DNA of 64,000 bases from Bacilli bacterium (lineage in GTDB: Bacteria > Bacillota_I > Bacilli_A > RF39 > UBA660): assembly GCA_017511805.1 (NCBI GenBank), contig JAFWJA010000015.1:449098-513097 (forward strand), given 5' to 3'. This document shows positions 51,977 through 60,811 of the stretch, in pieces; position 1 is the stretch's first letter, and every line of letters starts with the position of its first letter. The position numbers were made by a program, and so were the translations under genes. The notes below the pieces were generated by a model that saw only the letters and a list, made by a program, of their open reading frames with translations, made no database searches and had not been told where the DNA came from.

Positions 51977-54027
51977 TCTTTACCTCCTTTATTCTTTTCT
52001 ATATTCTTATCTTCATTTTTTATTAAATCATATAGAATAATATCATTTGATATTTGTATTTTTGCAGATGATAATTCATTATTTTTATCTATTTCTGTAC
52101 TATCAAATACTGCATCAGGATTTAAAACTTTATATTCATCTTTTTGACTATTATAATAAATATCATTTGTTAACCAGTTACCATTTGGGAATGGTACTAA
52201 ATTATTATCTAAGTTCATAATATCATTTCCTAATGCATATTTTGGTGTTAGATTAAACATATTACACATTGTTGGCATAACATCAATCATACCCATAGCT
52301 GTTGTAATAGTTGTATTAAATTGTTTATCTTTTGTCCAAATGATTAATGGTACTGATCTATCTAATTCATAACTATAATAATCATAATTAACATAATTAG
52401 GATTATCTTCATCATATGTATCATCATTTTCTTTATCATAATTATTTAATCTGTTAAAATCACCTTTTGGTAATTTAGCATCATGATCACCATATATTAA
52501 TACTACTGTATTATCTAGTAATCCTTCATTATCTAATCTTTCAAATAATTCTCCTAATGCTGAATCAGCATAGTGAACTGACTTAAAGTAATTACCTAAT
52601 TTAGTTCCCTCCATATATGGGTAAGAAACTGTTTTTGTTATTTCATTACCATTTGCATCTATTTCTTTCTCTTCAACTTTCATGTCTACATCAAATTCAC
52701 CATATTTATCTAATGCATCAAATGGTGTATGATTACTTAACATTATTAAAGTAGCCATGAATTTTCCTTTTTCATCATATTCCTTTTTAAGTATTGGAGT
52801 TAATTGTTTAAAGAATTCTTTATCTGATAAACCTAAACCAATAATATTATCATCTGTTACTTCAAATGAACTCTTACTATAGAATGTATTATAGCCTAAA
52901 CTATTGTGTAAATTATTTCTATTCCAGAAATCACCTGTATTCGCATGGAATGAAAGTGTGTTATAACCTTTATCTCTTAATAACTTTTGTAATGTTTCAT
53001 ATTCTCTATTCCAATAACTAACCGCTACTGAACCATTTGTAACTGGTAATAACGATGTAGAAAATGTAAATTCTGTATCAGAACTAGTTCCACTACTTGC
53101 TTCTGCATAGAAATTATCAAAATAAATACCTTCACTTCTTAATTTATTTAAAGTAGGAGTTACTTCTTTTCCATTAAAAGTTTGTTTCAAAGCTGTAGCT
53201 TGAATACTTTCAGCATGAATAACTATTAAGTTTTTACCTTCAAAAATTCCAGTATAATCATTTTGTTTCATTTGAATACTATTATTATCGTAATATTCTC
53301 TAAATTCTTTAGCAGCATTATCATATCCAAATAAAGTATTAAACTTAGCATCTAGACTCTTAAATAAGTCATTCATTTGATATGTATAAACACCAAACTT
53401 AGTAACTAAGAATTCTCTATTCCATTGTTTAGATAATCTACTAAATTCAACACCTGTAACAGTCATAAAGAATAAAGCATATACTGCGATTCCTGTAATT
53501 AATGTACCAGTAAATCTTTTCTTTCTATTTTCTTTAGGTCCTACTATATCGTAATATTTTTTCTTTTTCAAAATATGATTTACTACAAACATAGCAATAA
53601 ATCCCCATAAGAATATAAAATCTTTTAATTGTAATACGTTTTGAATAACTGCATCTCCAACATCTACAACAGTTAATGAAACTGCTATCAATGAGAATGA
53701 AGCAAATGACATATAATATGTATAATAAAGCGAATTAATAATACATACCAATGTTAATAAAAATGTAATAACCATCAAATATCTGAATTGCTTTTTAGCT
53801 TTAAATAAATAAACAAAAGATCCAAATAATAAAATGATTGCTAAATCAGCCATAACAGGTTTAATTGCAAAGTAGTTTTTAACAGTAAAGAATCTTAATA
53901 ACATAGCATTAACTAAGTTAACGATTATAAATGTAATAAACAAAATATTAGTACTTGCATATTCTTTATAATTAAAACCTACAATTTTATCTTTAATTTT
54001 ACCTAATTTTTCTCCTACTTTTTTCAT
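51973..54027 (-). CDS. ltaS: LTA synthase-family sulfatase-fold phosphotransferase
   Basis: The protein has 684 residues. Five membrane helices (about 27-210) are followed by an extracellular alkaline-phosphatase/sulfatase-like domain: NLIVIHAESIQATAL (metal Glu), SSGTSSDTEFTFSTSLLP (catalytic Thr), SFHANTGDFWNR, SNHTPFDAL and LIYGDHDAKLPKG (metal Asp/His). This is the layout of lipoteichoic acid synthase and its homologues, which transfer glycerol phosphate from phosphatidylglycerol. A TGATATAAT promoter lies about 30 bases upstream. It heads the operon with the 221-aa and LCP genes. Confidence 0.88.
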   Translation of the reverse strand: MKKVGEKLGKIKDKIVGFNYKEYASTNILFITFIIVNLVNAMLLRFFTVKNYFAIKPVMADLAIILLFGSFVYLFKAKKQFRYLMVITFLLTLVCIINSLYYTYYMSFASFSLIAVSLTVVDVGDAVIQNVLQLKDFIFLWGFIAMFVVNHILKKKKYYDIVGPKENRKKRFTGTLITGIAVYALFFMTVTGVEFSRLSKQWNREFLVTKFGVYTYQMNDLFKSLDAKFNTLFGYDNAAKEFREYYDNNSIQMKQNDYTGIFEGKNLIVIHAESIQATALKQTFNGKEVTPTLNKLRSEGIYFDNFYAEASSGTSSDTEFTFSTSLLPVTNGSVAVSYWNREYETLQKLLRDKGYNTLSFHANTGDFWNRNNLHNSLGYNTFYSKSSFEVTDDNIIGLGLSDKEFFKQLTPILKKEYDEKGKFMATLIMLSNHTPFDALDKYGEFDVDMKVEEKEIDANGNEITKTVSYPYMEGTKLGNYFKSVHYADSALGELFERLDNEGLLDNTVVLIYGDHDAKLPKGDFNRLNNYDKENDDTYDEDNPNYVNYDYYSYELDRSVPLIIWTKDKQFNTTITTAMGMIDVMPTMCNMFNLTPKYALGNDIMNLDNNLVPFPNGNWLTNDIYYNSQKDEYKVLNPDAVFDSTEIDKNNELSSAKIQISNDIILYDLIKNEDKNIEKNKGGKE

Positions 54028-54053
54028 TTCTTTAACTCCTTATAACATCTTTA

Positions 54054-54062
54054 ATTATATCA
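54054..54062 (-). promoter_or_regulatory. Extended -10 promoter of the ltaS operon
   Basis: TGATATAAT on the minus strand, about 27 bases before ATG 54027. There is no clear terminator between it and the YihY gene, so read-through is also possible. Confidence 0.55.
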
Positions 54063-54106
54063 CTTTTATCATATTATTTCTACCACATTTTTTATAATTC
54101 TTATTA

Positions 54107-54928
54107 TTATTTTTTCTTTTTTTCTTCAATAGAATTTATAATCATTCCATATACAAATATTTTTGATACTAAATATACCCAAAGCATTAATATAACTAGG
54201 TTTGAAGCACCACCATAATAATCATTATATGAAGCATAATTTGTTACATAAAATGAATATAAGAAAGTTAATAATAATATAACTATTGTTGTGAATAATG
54301 ATCCTTTATTAACACTTTTTTTATTAATTTTTTTGTTAGGAGATAATAAATATATTATTTTAAAAACATAAAACATTATAACAAATGAAATTGGCCATTT
54401 TAATATACTAACAATCCTGATAATATTATCATTTAAAAAATCATTATGACTAACATTTAAAATAAAATATAATATCTTTTCACCTAGTACTAGAATAATT
54501 ATTAAAAATATAAATAATAGTAATAATATAACTGTTAAAAAAATAGATTTAACTATATCCTGTACATTTTTTCTTTGCACTTCATATATACTATTTGCAG
54601 TATTTATAATTGCTTTTGTAGCTCTTGAAGCTAAAAATATTGCAGAAATAAATAATAAAACTATACTAATACCTGCTGTTGTAGTATCAAATAAAGGAAC
54701 TACTAAATCACTAGTATTAGCAGGCAAACTAAGTATTATAAAATCTACCAACCTACTAAAAGAAATGGAAAAAAAGTTAGTTATTATACCTATTAATACT
54801 ATTATTGGTATTGATGAAAGCAACAAAAAGAAAGACAGATGTCCTGGTAAAACAGAAACAACTGGCTTTCTTGATATTTTTAAAACTTCATTAATATAAT
54901 TAATACATTTCTTCATAAATAAATGCAT
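54107..54928 (-). CDS. YihY/BrkB-family membrane protein
   Basis: The 273-residue protein has six predicted membrane helices and family signatures: LPGHLSFFLLLSSIPIIVLI near the N-terminus, FISAIFLASRATKAIINTANSIY, FKIIYLLSPNKK, and NLVILMLWVYLVSKIFVYG near the end. The family is widespread; a transport function is suspected but unproved, and older RNase BN names are wrong. AGGTGATTATATG sets the start. It follows the sensor/GGDEF gene by 19 bases. Confidence 0.9.
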   Translation of the reverse strand: MHLFMKKCINYINEVLKISRKPVVSVLPGHLSFFLLLSSIPIIVLIGIITNFFSISFSRLVDFIILSLPANTSDLVVPLFDTTTAGISIVLLFISAIFLASRATKAIINTANSIYEVQRKNVQDIVKSIFLTVILLLLFIFLIIILVLGEKILYFILNVSHNDFLNDNIIRIVSILKWPISFVIMFYVFKIIYLLSPNKKINKKSVNKGSLFTTIVILLLTFLYSFYVTNYASYNDYYGGASNLVILMLWVYLVSKIFVYGMIINSIEEKKKK

Positions 54929-54947
54929 ATAATCACCTATTTTATTC

Positions 54948-57020
54948 TTACTTATTTGTATTTAAATTATTCATTTCTTTACTTGTTTTTACTTCTAATA
55001 CTGCTTCATTTATTGCATCATCTATAGTTTTAATATCATCTAAAATCATACTATAACCAAGAGTTGCACCAAAGTTATATGGTAATGTTTTAAACTCTTT
55101 ATTTAGTTTTCTCATATATGCTATAACTTTATTTTCTTCATAACCTATCATATAGATTAAGAACTCATCACCATTAGTTCTAACTATATCACTTTGTTCT
55201 AATTGGTTATTTATTAAGATATTAGCAGCCTTTTTAAGAACCATATCACCTTCAGCATGTCCATATACATCATTAATATGTCCTATTTTATTAACATCAA
55301 TAATAACTATTGATTGTGGATAAATCTTATTTTCTTGCCACTTCTCATAGTTTTTATTTAAATAATGTCTATTCTTTAATGATGTTAAACTATCTACATA
55401 CTTCATTCTATCATTCTTACTAATTCTATTTCTAGAATATTTATGTCTTAAATAGAATAAACTAATCATTAATAATATTAATAATCCAACTAGTATATAT
55501 ACAAATGTTAAATCTAATTTCTTACTATCATAAGAATATTTAACCTTTGCTCTTGCCATGTATAAATCTTGTTGTAATGTTGAAATATAGAATTTGAATA
55601 AATCAACAAAAGCTTTATTCTTTGAACTATTAGATATTATGAAATTAAACTCTACATCTTTTGCTCTATCTTCATACACTACTTTATAATTTGTTAATTC
55701 TGAATTTCTATAACTATCATATAAATTATAATCTAATACTACTATACTGTCTTGATCAATAGCATTAAATAATGAATTAGATTTCTTATAAACATCAGGT
55801 TTTGCTCCATATTGTTTTTCTAAATAAGTAGCTAGCTTATTATCCATCATATATACTTTTTTATCTTTTAAAGTCTTTAATGATTGAACTGATGTCTTAA
55901 CATTACTTACATGTGTTAATACTACTATTTTTTCATTATATGGTGAGAATGTATATTCAAATTCACCTTTTAAATCTTTAAAATCATAATAATTAAATGC
56001 TATATCTACATTTCCAGCATTTAAATCATTTGTTAATTCATCTACTGTTCCATATTCTTTTACTTTAAATGTAATATTCATACTCTTAGCAAAAGAATCA
56101 AGCATTTCACTATTATAACCTATAAATTCATCATTTATCTTTGATTCATATGGAATATTTTTAACATAACCATATGTATATTCTTTTCCTTCAAAATTAG
56201 CAATTGTTTCATCATCAACACTCTTCTTATCAAAATATAAAGATAATAATCTTCTATTATAAGATTCTTCTAATGAACTCTTGCTCCATCTAATATAGAA
56301 TTTTCTAACAATAGTATTTAAAGTATCTTCATCACCATTAATTCTTAAAATATAATTATTAGTTAATTCAGATATATTATTAACTATATAATAATTATTT
56401 GAGAAAACAAAATTAATATAATTTGTTTTTGGTATTGCTGCATATAAAATATCATTATTATTTAATGCATTTGTTAAATCAGTAATTGATTCATAAGAAT
56501 TAAATATAATTTGACTATTTTCATCTATAACAGATTTAATATTATTAACATCTTGTTCTAATGAACCTATAGTTACATTATTTAAGTCATTAATACTTTT
56601 AACTTTTTTGTTGTTTTTACTTACTAAAATATAATTATCTGTATAGAATAATAACTCATTATCATCCAAATCTGTTTTATTTGTAATTTCAAAAGTATAA
56701 TTACTTTCAGATTTACCTGATGTCTTATATGGTATTAAATTAAATTGTAAATCAGTATCTTTATTAAAATCATCTATAAAATCAAAGAATACTCCTTCAC
56801 CATTCGAACCAAATATTGGTAAATCATTTATGATTGCAACATCAACAACTTTTGACTTATTAGATTCAATCCATCTTTTTTCACCAATAGAGAATACTCC
56901 TTCTCTATCATTTTTTCTATTAATATCTATACCAAACATTACTATTACAAATACTAATATTATAGGAATAAATATTAATAAAAGTTTCTTTTTACTAATA
57001 TTTTTTTTCTTTTTTTTCAT
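54948..57020 (-). CDS. Diguanylate cyclase with two extracellular solute-binding domains
   Basis: The protein has 690 residues. One N-terminal helix (LLLIFIPIILVFVIVMFGI) is followed by two tandem bacterial extracellular solute-binding (family 3) domains (about 55-275 and 285-500). A second helix follows (FVYILVGLLILLMISLFYL), then a cytosolic GGDEF domain (DSLTSLKNRHYLNKNYEKW, VIIDVNKIGHINDVYGHAEG). The signature reads NGDEF (near 618), an accepted variant of GGDEF. It would convert a small-molecule signal into c-di-GMP. No I-site RxxD is evident. No EAL or PilZ protein is in the window. Confidence 0.88.
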   Translation of the reverse strand: MKKKKKNISKKKLLLIFIPIILVFVIVMFGIDINRKNDREGVFSIGEKRWIESNKSKVVDVAIINDLPIFGSNGEGVFFDFIDDFNKDTDLQFNLIPYKTSGKSESNYTFEITNKTDLDDNELLFYTDNYILVSKNNKKVKSINDLNNVTIGSLEQDVNNIKSVIDENSQIIFNSYESITDLTNALNNNDILYAAIPKTNYINFVFSNNYYIVNNISELTNNYILRINGDEDTLNTIVRKFYIRWSKSSLEESYNRRLLSLYFDKKSVDDETIANFEGKEYTYGYVKNIPYESKINDEFIGYNSEMLDSFAKSMNITFKVKEYGTVDELTNDLNAGNVDIAFNYYDFKDLKGEFEYTFSPYNEKIVVLTHVSNVKTSVQSLKTLKDKKVYMMDNKLATYLEKQYGAKPDVYKKSNSLFNAIDQDSIVVLDYNLYDSYRNSELTNYKVVYEDRAKDVEFNFIISNSSKNKAFVDLFKFYISTLQQDLYMARAKVKYSYDSKKLDLTFVYILVGLLILLMISLFYLRHKYSRNRISKNDRMKYVDSLTSLKNRHYLNKNYEKWQENKIYPQSIVIIDVNKIGHINDVYGHAEGDMVLKKAANILINNQLEQSDIVRTNGDEFLIYMIGYEENKVIAYMRKLNKEFKTLPYNFGATLGYSMILDDIKTIDDAINEAVLEVKTSKEMNNLNTNK

Positions 57021-57030
57021 AAAAATCTCC

Positions 57031-57576
57031 TTACCACACTATTCCGCCGGATTTATGATTTTTATAACCCATTACTGGGAATTCTTTATTAACTACCTCT
57101 GTTCCATCTTCTTTAGTTTCAGTAGTTCCTTCTTCATCAGTTTTTGTAATTATATAATTCATATCATAGAAATTCTTAACTTCATCAGATATAACTGATA
57201 ATGAATCATTACCTATCGCTCTTGCTTCATCTAATCCACAGTCTTTTACGATGTTATATGTAACATATATTATCTTACCTTTAACATCTAATTTAGCTTC
57301 TGTAACTTTTTCATTTTCTTTTAATTTATCAGTAATTGCTTTTTTCTCTTTATCTCCAAAAGTAATATCTTCAATTCCATCTAATCTATTACCATATTTA
57401 GATGTGCTTGAAGGTAAAACTAATTTAATAATCATTATAGCTACTACTAAAATAATTGCAAAAGCTAATATATAACCTATCTTTATTTTTTTTAATTTTC
57501 TAACTTTTTTAACCTTAGTACCCTCTTTAGTTCCCTCTTTTGTAACCTTAGTATTTTTATTCTTTTCTTCTTTCAT
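57031..57576 (-). CDS. Membrane-anchored protein of unknown function (181 aa)
   Basis: ATG 57576 has AGAGGTG six bases before it; an in-frame upstream ATG at 57594 is less likely. A Lys/Thr-rich N-terminus is followed by one helix (IGYILAFAIILVVAIMIIKLVL), then about 125 extracellular residues with a beta-alpha-beta look (EAKLDVKGKIIYVTYNIVKD, ARAIGNDSLSVISDEVKNFY). It begins the unit with the sensor/GGDEF and YihY genes, behind a good promoter. I recognise no family; co-expression suggests an accessory to the sensor. Confidence 0.6.
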   Translation of the reverse strand: MKEEKNKNTKVTKEGTKEGTKVKKVRKLKKIKIGYILAFAIILVVAIMIIKLVLPSSTSKYGNRLDGIEDITFGDKEKKAITDKLKENEKVTEAKLDVKGKIIYVTYNIVKDCGLDEARAIGNDSLSVISDEVKNFYDMNYIITKTDEEGTTETKEDGTEVVNKEFPVMGYKNHKSGGIVW

Positions 57577-57599
57577 TTTTAACACCTCTAACATAAATA

Positions 57600-57628
57600 A
57601 TTATACTATATTGAGTAAAAAAAAACAA
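57600..57628 (-). promoter_or_regulatory. Promoter of the 181-aa/GGDEF/YihY unit
   Basis: TTGTTT (57623-57628) and TATAAT (57600-57605) with a 17-base spacer. The -35 lies in the downstream arm of the preceding terminator. Confidence 0.65.
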
Positions 57629-57650
57629 TAATCTAAAGTGATTATTGTTT
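57623..57650 (-). terminator. Intrinsic terminator of the 45-bp-repeat protein gene
   Basis: AAACAATAATC (57623-57633) pairs with GATTATTGTTT (57640-57650), followed by a T run on the minus strand. Confidence 0.88.
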
Positions 57651-57655
57651 AATAA

Positions 57656-58735
57656 TTATGCTGCTAAATCAAGAGTCTTTGATTTAGATTCAAATTTTTG
57701 ATTAAAATCTGCTGGTGAAGCAAATGATCTTTGTAATGAATCATTACTAATAGCTTCACTTACATATAGATCTTTAATCTCTTCAACTCCACTTAAATCA
57801 ATTCCTTGTGTTGGGGCAACTGCAGGTTCTAATGGTGCTACAGGTGCTGGTTGAACTTGTGGTGCAACTTCAGCTACTGGAGCAACTGGTGCTGGTTGAA
57901 CTTGTGGTGCAACTTCAGCTACTGGAGCAACTGGTGCTGGTTGAACTTGTGGTGCAACTTCAGCTACTGGAGTAACTGGTGCTGGTTGAACTTGTGGTGC
58001 AACCTCAGCTACTGGAGCAACTGGTGCTGGTTGAACTTGTGGTGCAACTTCAACTACTGGAGTAACTGGTGCTGGTTGAACTTGTGGTGCAACCTCAGCT
58101 ACTGGAGCAACTGGTGCTGGTTGAACTTGTGGTGCAACCTCAGCTACTGGAGCAACTGGTGCTGGTTGAACTTGTGGTGCAACCTCAGCTACTGGAACAA
58201 CCGGTGCTGGTTGAACTTCAGGTACAACTACATCAGGCTTTAATAAATCTAAATTTGGCATTTCAATTTCATTATTATTTATAACTGGAACCTCTGGTAA
58301 TTCAACATTATTTGCTTCTTCTACAGGTTCATTTAATAAATTATCCATAGATATTATATTTGAATTATTATCTACAGTAGGTTCAACTGCTATTTCTGGT
58401 TCTGAAACTTGTTCAGTTGTTAATTCTTCTATTTGAGGGACTTCTGGAGTTTGTATTTCTGGCATAACCGGAATTTCTGGTTCAGATATTATTTCAGGAG
58501 TAACCTCAGTTACTGGTGCAACTTCTTGTACAGGAGTTTCAGCGCTAATAGTTTCTTCTACTTTTGGAGCAGTATTTTTCATTACTTCCTTAACATTATT
58601 ATTCATTTCATCAACTTTTTCATATATTTTGTTAAGTAAATCTGTTACACTTGCATTAAACTCAGATACTTGTGAAGTCAATTCATTTGGAATTTTATTA
58701 CCTTCTAATGAAGGATTTACAAATTTTGGTTCCAT
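57656..58735 (-). CDS. Pro/Val/Ala-rich repeat protein of unknown function
   Basis: The protein has 359 residues, without signal peptide or membrane helix. Residues 15-60 form a coiled coil (VTDLLNKIYEKVDEMNNNVK). Residues 60-170 are acidic and Pro-rich. Residues about 172-300 are eight near-perfect 15-residue units (VQPAPVAPVAEVAPQ). The last 55 residues are unique (GVEEIKDLYVSEAISNDSLQ). It starts one base after the DUF1292 gene. The repeats probably form an extended polyproline-like spacer between two functional ends. No family is recognised. Confidence 0.65.
   Translation of the reverse strand: MEPKFVNPSLEGNKIPNELTSQVSEFNASVTDLLNKIYEKVDEMNNNVKEVMKNTAPKVEETISAETPVQEVAPVTEVTPEIISEPEIPVMPEIQTPEVPQIEELTTEQVSEPEIAVEPTVDNNSNIISMDNLLNEPVEEANNVELPEVPVINNNEIEMPNLDLLKPDVVVPEVQPAPVVPVAEVAPQVQPAPVAPVAEVAPQVQPAPVAPVAEVAPQVQPAPVTPVVEVAPQVQPAPVAPVAEVAPQVQPAPVTPVAEVAPQVQPAPVAPVAEVAPQVQPAPVAPVAEVAPQVQPAPVAPLEPAVAPTQGIDLSGVEEIKDLYVSEAISNDSLQRSFASPADFNQKFESKSKTLDLAA
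57841..58219 (-). repeat. Tandem 45-bp repeat array, about 8 copies
   Basis: The 45-base units encode VQPAPVAPVAEVAPQ, in frame, with only a few substitutions between copies (A/T and A/V exchanges). The high DNA identity implies recent expansion and probable copy-number variation. Confidence 0.9.
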
Positions 58736-58736
58736 A

Positions 58737-58997
58737 CTATGCTACACCTCTTCCATACTCTAATATTATATTTTTTACCTTTTCCCATTCTGCTTGATCC
58801 TTTATTGAATCAAAATAATAGTTCCCGTCTGCTAGTCTTAACTTAGAAACATAATCTTTTATATTACCACTTTCATCTTTTTGATTAAAAGTATAGACAA
58901 CATAATCACCATTTAATTCTTTTATTCTTAATACAGTAACTATATTTGCAACTACCCTTTGACCCTTAGCATTAGTGATTGTTACTTTTCTATCCAT
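58737..58997 (-). CDS. DUF1292-family protein
   Basis: The 86-residue protein fits DUF1292 (YrzB-like): a short beta-rich domain with VLRIKELNGDYVVYTFNQ, then GNIKDYVSKLRLADGNYYF, and a C-terminal helix (DQAEWEKVKNIILEYGRG). The family is common and conserved in Bacillota and of unknown function. A good promoter lies upstream. The next gene, the repeat protein, begins one base after its stop, so the two are probably coupled. Confidence 0.8.
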   Translation of the reverse strand: MDRKVTITNAKGQRVVANIVTVLRIKELNGDYVVYTFNQKDESGNIKDYVSKLRLADGNYYFDSIKDQAEWEKVKNIILEYGRGVA

Positions 58998-59025
58998 ACT
59001 AGTCCTCCCTTATTCTACATTTAAT

Positions 59026-59054
59026 AGTATATCATTTATTTTGATATAATACAA
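59026..59054 (-). promoter_or_regulatory. Promoter of the DUF1292/repeat-protein unit
   Basis: TTGTAT (59049-59054) and TATACT (59026-59031) with a 17-base spacer and a TGA extension before the -10. Confidence 0.65.
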
Positions 59055-59071
59055 CCTTAAATTAAAAAAAA

Positions 59072-59095
59072 GTTCTTATTCACAAACATAAGAAC
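59072..59095 (-). terminator. Intrinsic terminator after the 541-aa gene
   Basis: GTTCTTAT (59072-59079) pairs with ATAAGAAC (59088-59095) and is followed by eight T on the minus strand; the stop codon lies in the hairpin. Confidence 0.85.
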
Positions 59096-60701
59096 CTTCT
59101 TTTACACTATTATTACTCTTTATATAAGTTATAACTACTATTTTGTTATTCTTTTCATTATAAATTATTTCTTTAACATCTTTTTCTTCTATTTCTTTAA
59201 TATTTTTACCTTTAAAGTTAATAAATTCTATATCATTTTTATATTTAGTAATAATTATATCTTTAAACGGAAGTGATATAATATCTTCATTTTCACTTAA
59301 TTCATATTCACTTTCACTATTATTATAAATATCATAAAACTTAACAATACTACCATCCTTTAAGATAATATGATCATTTATTGTTTCAACATAATCTTTT
59401 GAAGTATATTTCTTTAAAGAAGATAAATTTTGTATTATTTTTTCATTTTCTTTTTCATATTTAACATAGTATTCTCCATTTATTAATACAGTCTTTCCAT
59501 CAATAAACATAGAATTATAAACTACTACATCTTCATCAAACAAACCAAATAATACTTTCTTGTTTTCTAATATTATTTGTTTATTTGATCTTAATACTTC
59601 ATTGTCATTTTCATCGAATAATACATAATTATCATTAATTTTTATTACTTTAGAATTATCTTCATAATAAACAATATTACTTAAATCATAAGTACTACTA
59701 TAAATAATCTTTTTCTCTTTTATTCCAAAAACAACATTTTCATAAGTACCTTGAACTAAATAATAGTCTTTATTTATTCTTTTATATCCAGTATATTTTT
59801 TAGTTAATGGATAATATTTACCATCAAAAATACTATATATACCATAATTCTTTTCTTCACGATTATTAACAATCATATAATCGTTATTTATTCTATTTTT
59901 AGTTTCATAAAAATACTTATTATCTTTATTGTTTATTGTAAATGTACTTACTTTTTTTCTAAATCCAGTATTATATATTAAATATCTATCATTATCAATA
60001 TAAATGGAAACTTCATCATCATCTATATAATATGAATCAAAACCATCACCCAGAATATTTTTTACAGTTGTAAAGAATGTATAATAATTATCATTTATTT
60101 TAAGTATTAAATAATTAGTAATAAATGTATTTTCTACATCTTCCATAACTTTACAATTATCATATACTAGATCTCCATCATCATCTATAAATAATTCATC
60201 GTTTATATTAAAAAATGAATCTTTATGATAACTATCAACTTTATCAACATTTGAATATAATGAATCACCAGAATAATTGATTATATTATTACCAACTAGT
60301 ATTAATTCATCATTAAGTCTTCTCATATTTCTAGAATAAGTAATTAACTCATTATCATAATTATATAAATAATACATAGAATCATCTTGAACTATATAAT
60401 AATACTCTGATAAAGCAACAAGATTTAATTCTTTATCACTAGAAAAAGATTCTTCCTTATTACCATTTAAATCAAAAACATCATAATAATATTTTCCATC
60501 ACTATTATTCATCGCATATATATAATTATTATCTAGTGAATAATCTACTTTATCATATTTTTCATTTATTATTTGTTTTATCATTGAAACATTATTTGTT
60601 CTTCTATATTTTTTATAAACATAATTAAATATAAAAACTATTACAAGCAATATTATAAGTACAATCGTAATTATTAATTTTCTAACCGTCTTTCTACTCA
60701 T
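59076..60701 (-). CDS. Membrane-anchored, beta-rich extracellular protein of unknown function
   Basis: One N-terminal helix (LIITIVLIILLVIVFIFNYVY) is followed by about 510 residues, very rich in Asn, Asp, Tyr and Ile, in many short beta-strand-turn units (YYYDVFDLNGNKEE, YYLYNYDNELITYS, YVLFDENDNEVLRS). The pattern suggests a beta-propeller-like sensor or binding domain, but no defining motif is present. TTTAGGAGTTTTTTATG is the start, and the ribosome site overlaps the stop of the 30-aa gene. It ends at a terminator. I recognise no family. Confidence 0.6.
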   Translation of the reverse strand: MSRKTVRKLIITIVLIILLVIVFIFNYVYKKYRRTNNVSMIKQIINEKYDKVDYSLDNNYIYAMNNSDGKYYYDVFDLNGNKEESFSSDKELNLVALSEYYYIVQDDSMYYLYNYDNELITYSRNMRRLNDELILVGNNIINYSGDSLYSNVDKVDSYHKDSFFNINDELFIDDDGDLVYDNCKVMEDVENTFITNYLILKINDNYYTFFTTVKNILGDGFDSYYIDDDEVSIYIDNDRYLIYNTGFRKKVSTFTINNKDNKYFYETKNRINNDYMIVNNREEKNYGIYSIFDGKYYPLTKKYTGYKRINKDYYLVQGTYENVVFGIKEKKIIYSSTYDLSNIVYYEDNSKVIKINDNYVLFDENDNEVLRSNKQIILENKKVLFGLFDEDVVVYNSMFIDGKTVLINGEYYVKYEKENEKIIQNLSSLKKYTSKDYVETINDHIILKDGSIVKFYDIYNNSESEYELSENEDIISLPFKDIIITKYKNDIEFINFKGKNIKEIEEKDVKEIIYNEKNNKIVVITYIKSNNSVKEGSYVCE

Positions 60702-60710
60702 AAAAAACTC

Positions 60711-60803
60711 CTAAATATTAAATAATTTTATTGTTACATATACTGTTAATGCAATAACTATAATTAAAGCTAAATATATGTATATTCTCTTATTTTCTTT
60801 CAT
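60711..60803 (-). CDS. 30-aa single-helix membrane peptide
   Basis: ATG 60803 behind AAGGAGATTT, an excellent ribosome site, opens a 30-residue frame. It begins MKENKRIYIYLALIIVIALT and continues as one membrane helix ending in KLFNI, stop TAG. It fits exactly between xth (8 bases) and the 541-aa gene (9 bases), and its stop overlaps the next ribosome site. Such miniproteins often bind larger membrane proteins; the 541-aa neighbour is the obvious candidate. Confidence 0.65.
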   Translation of the reverse strand: MKENKRIYIYLALIIVIALTVYVTIKLFNI

Positions 60804-60811
60804 AAATCTCC

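Noticed and set aside
57841-58219. Possible CRISPR array
   Set aside because: The units are contiguous 45-base in-frame coding repeats without unique spacers, and no cas gene is present in the window.
57851-58243. Plus-strand open frame with Trp/Cys-rich repeats
   Set aside because: It is the antisense shadow of the 45-bp repeat array; it has no ribosome site and an implausible WSNWCWLNLWC composition.
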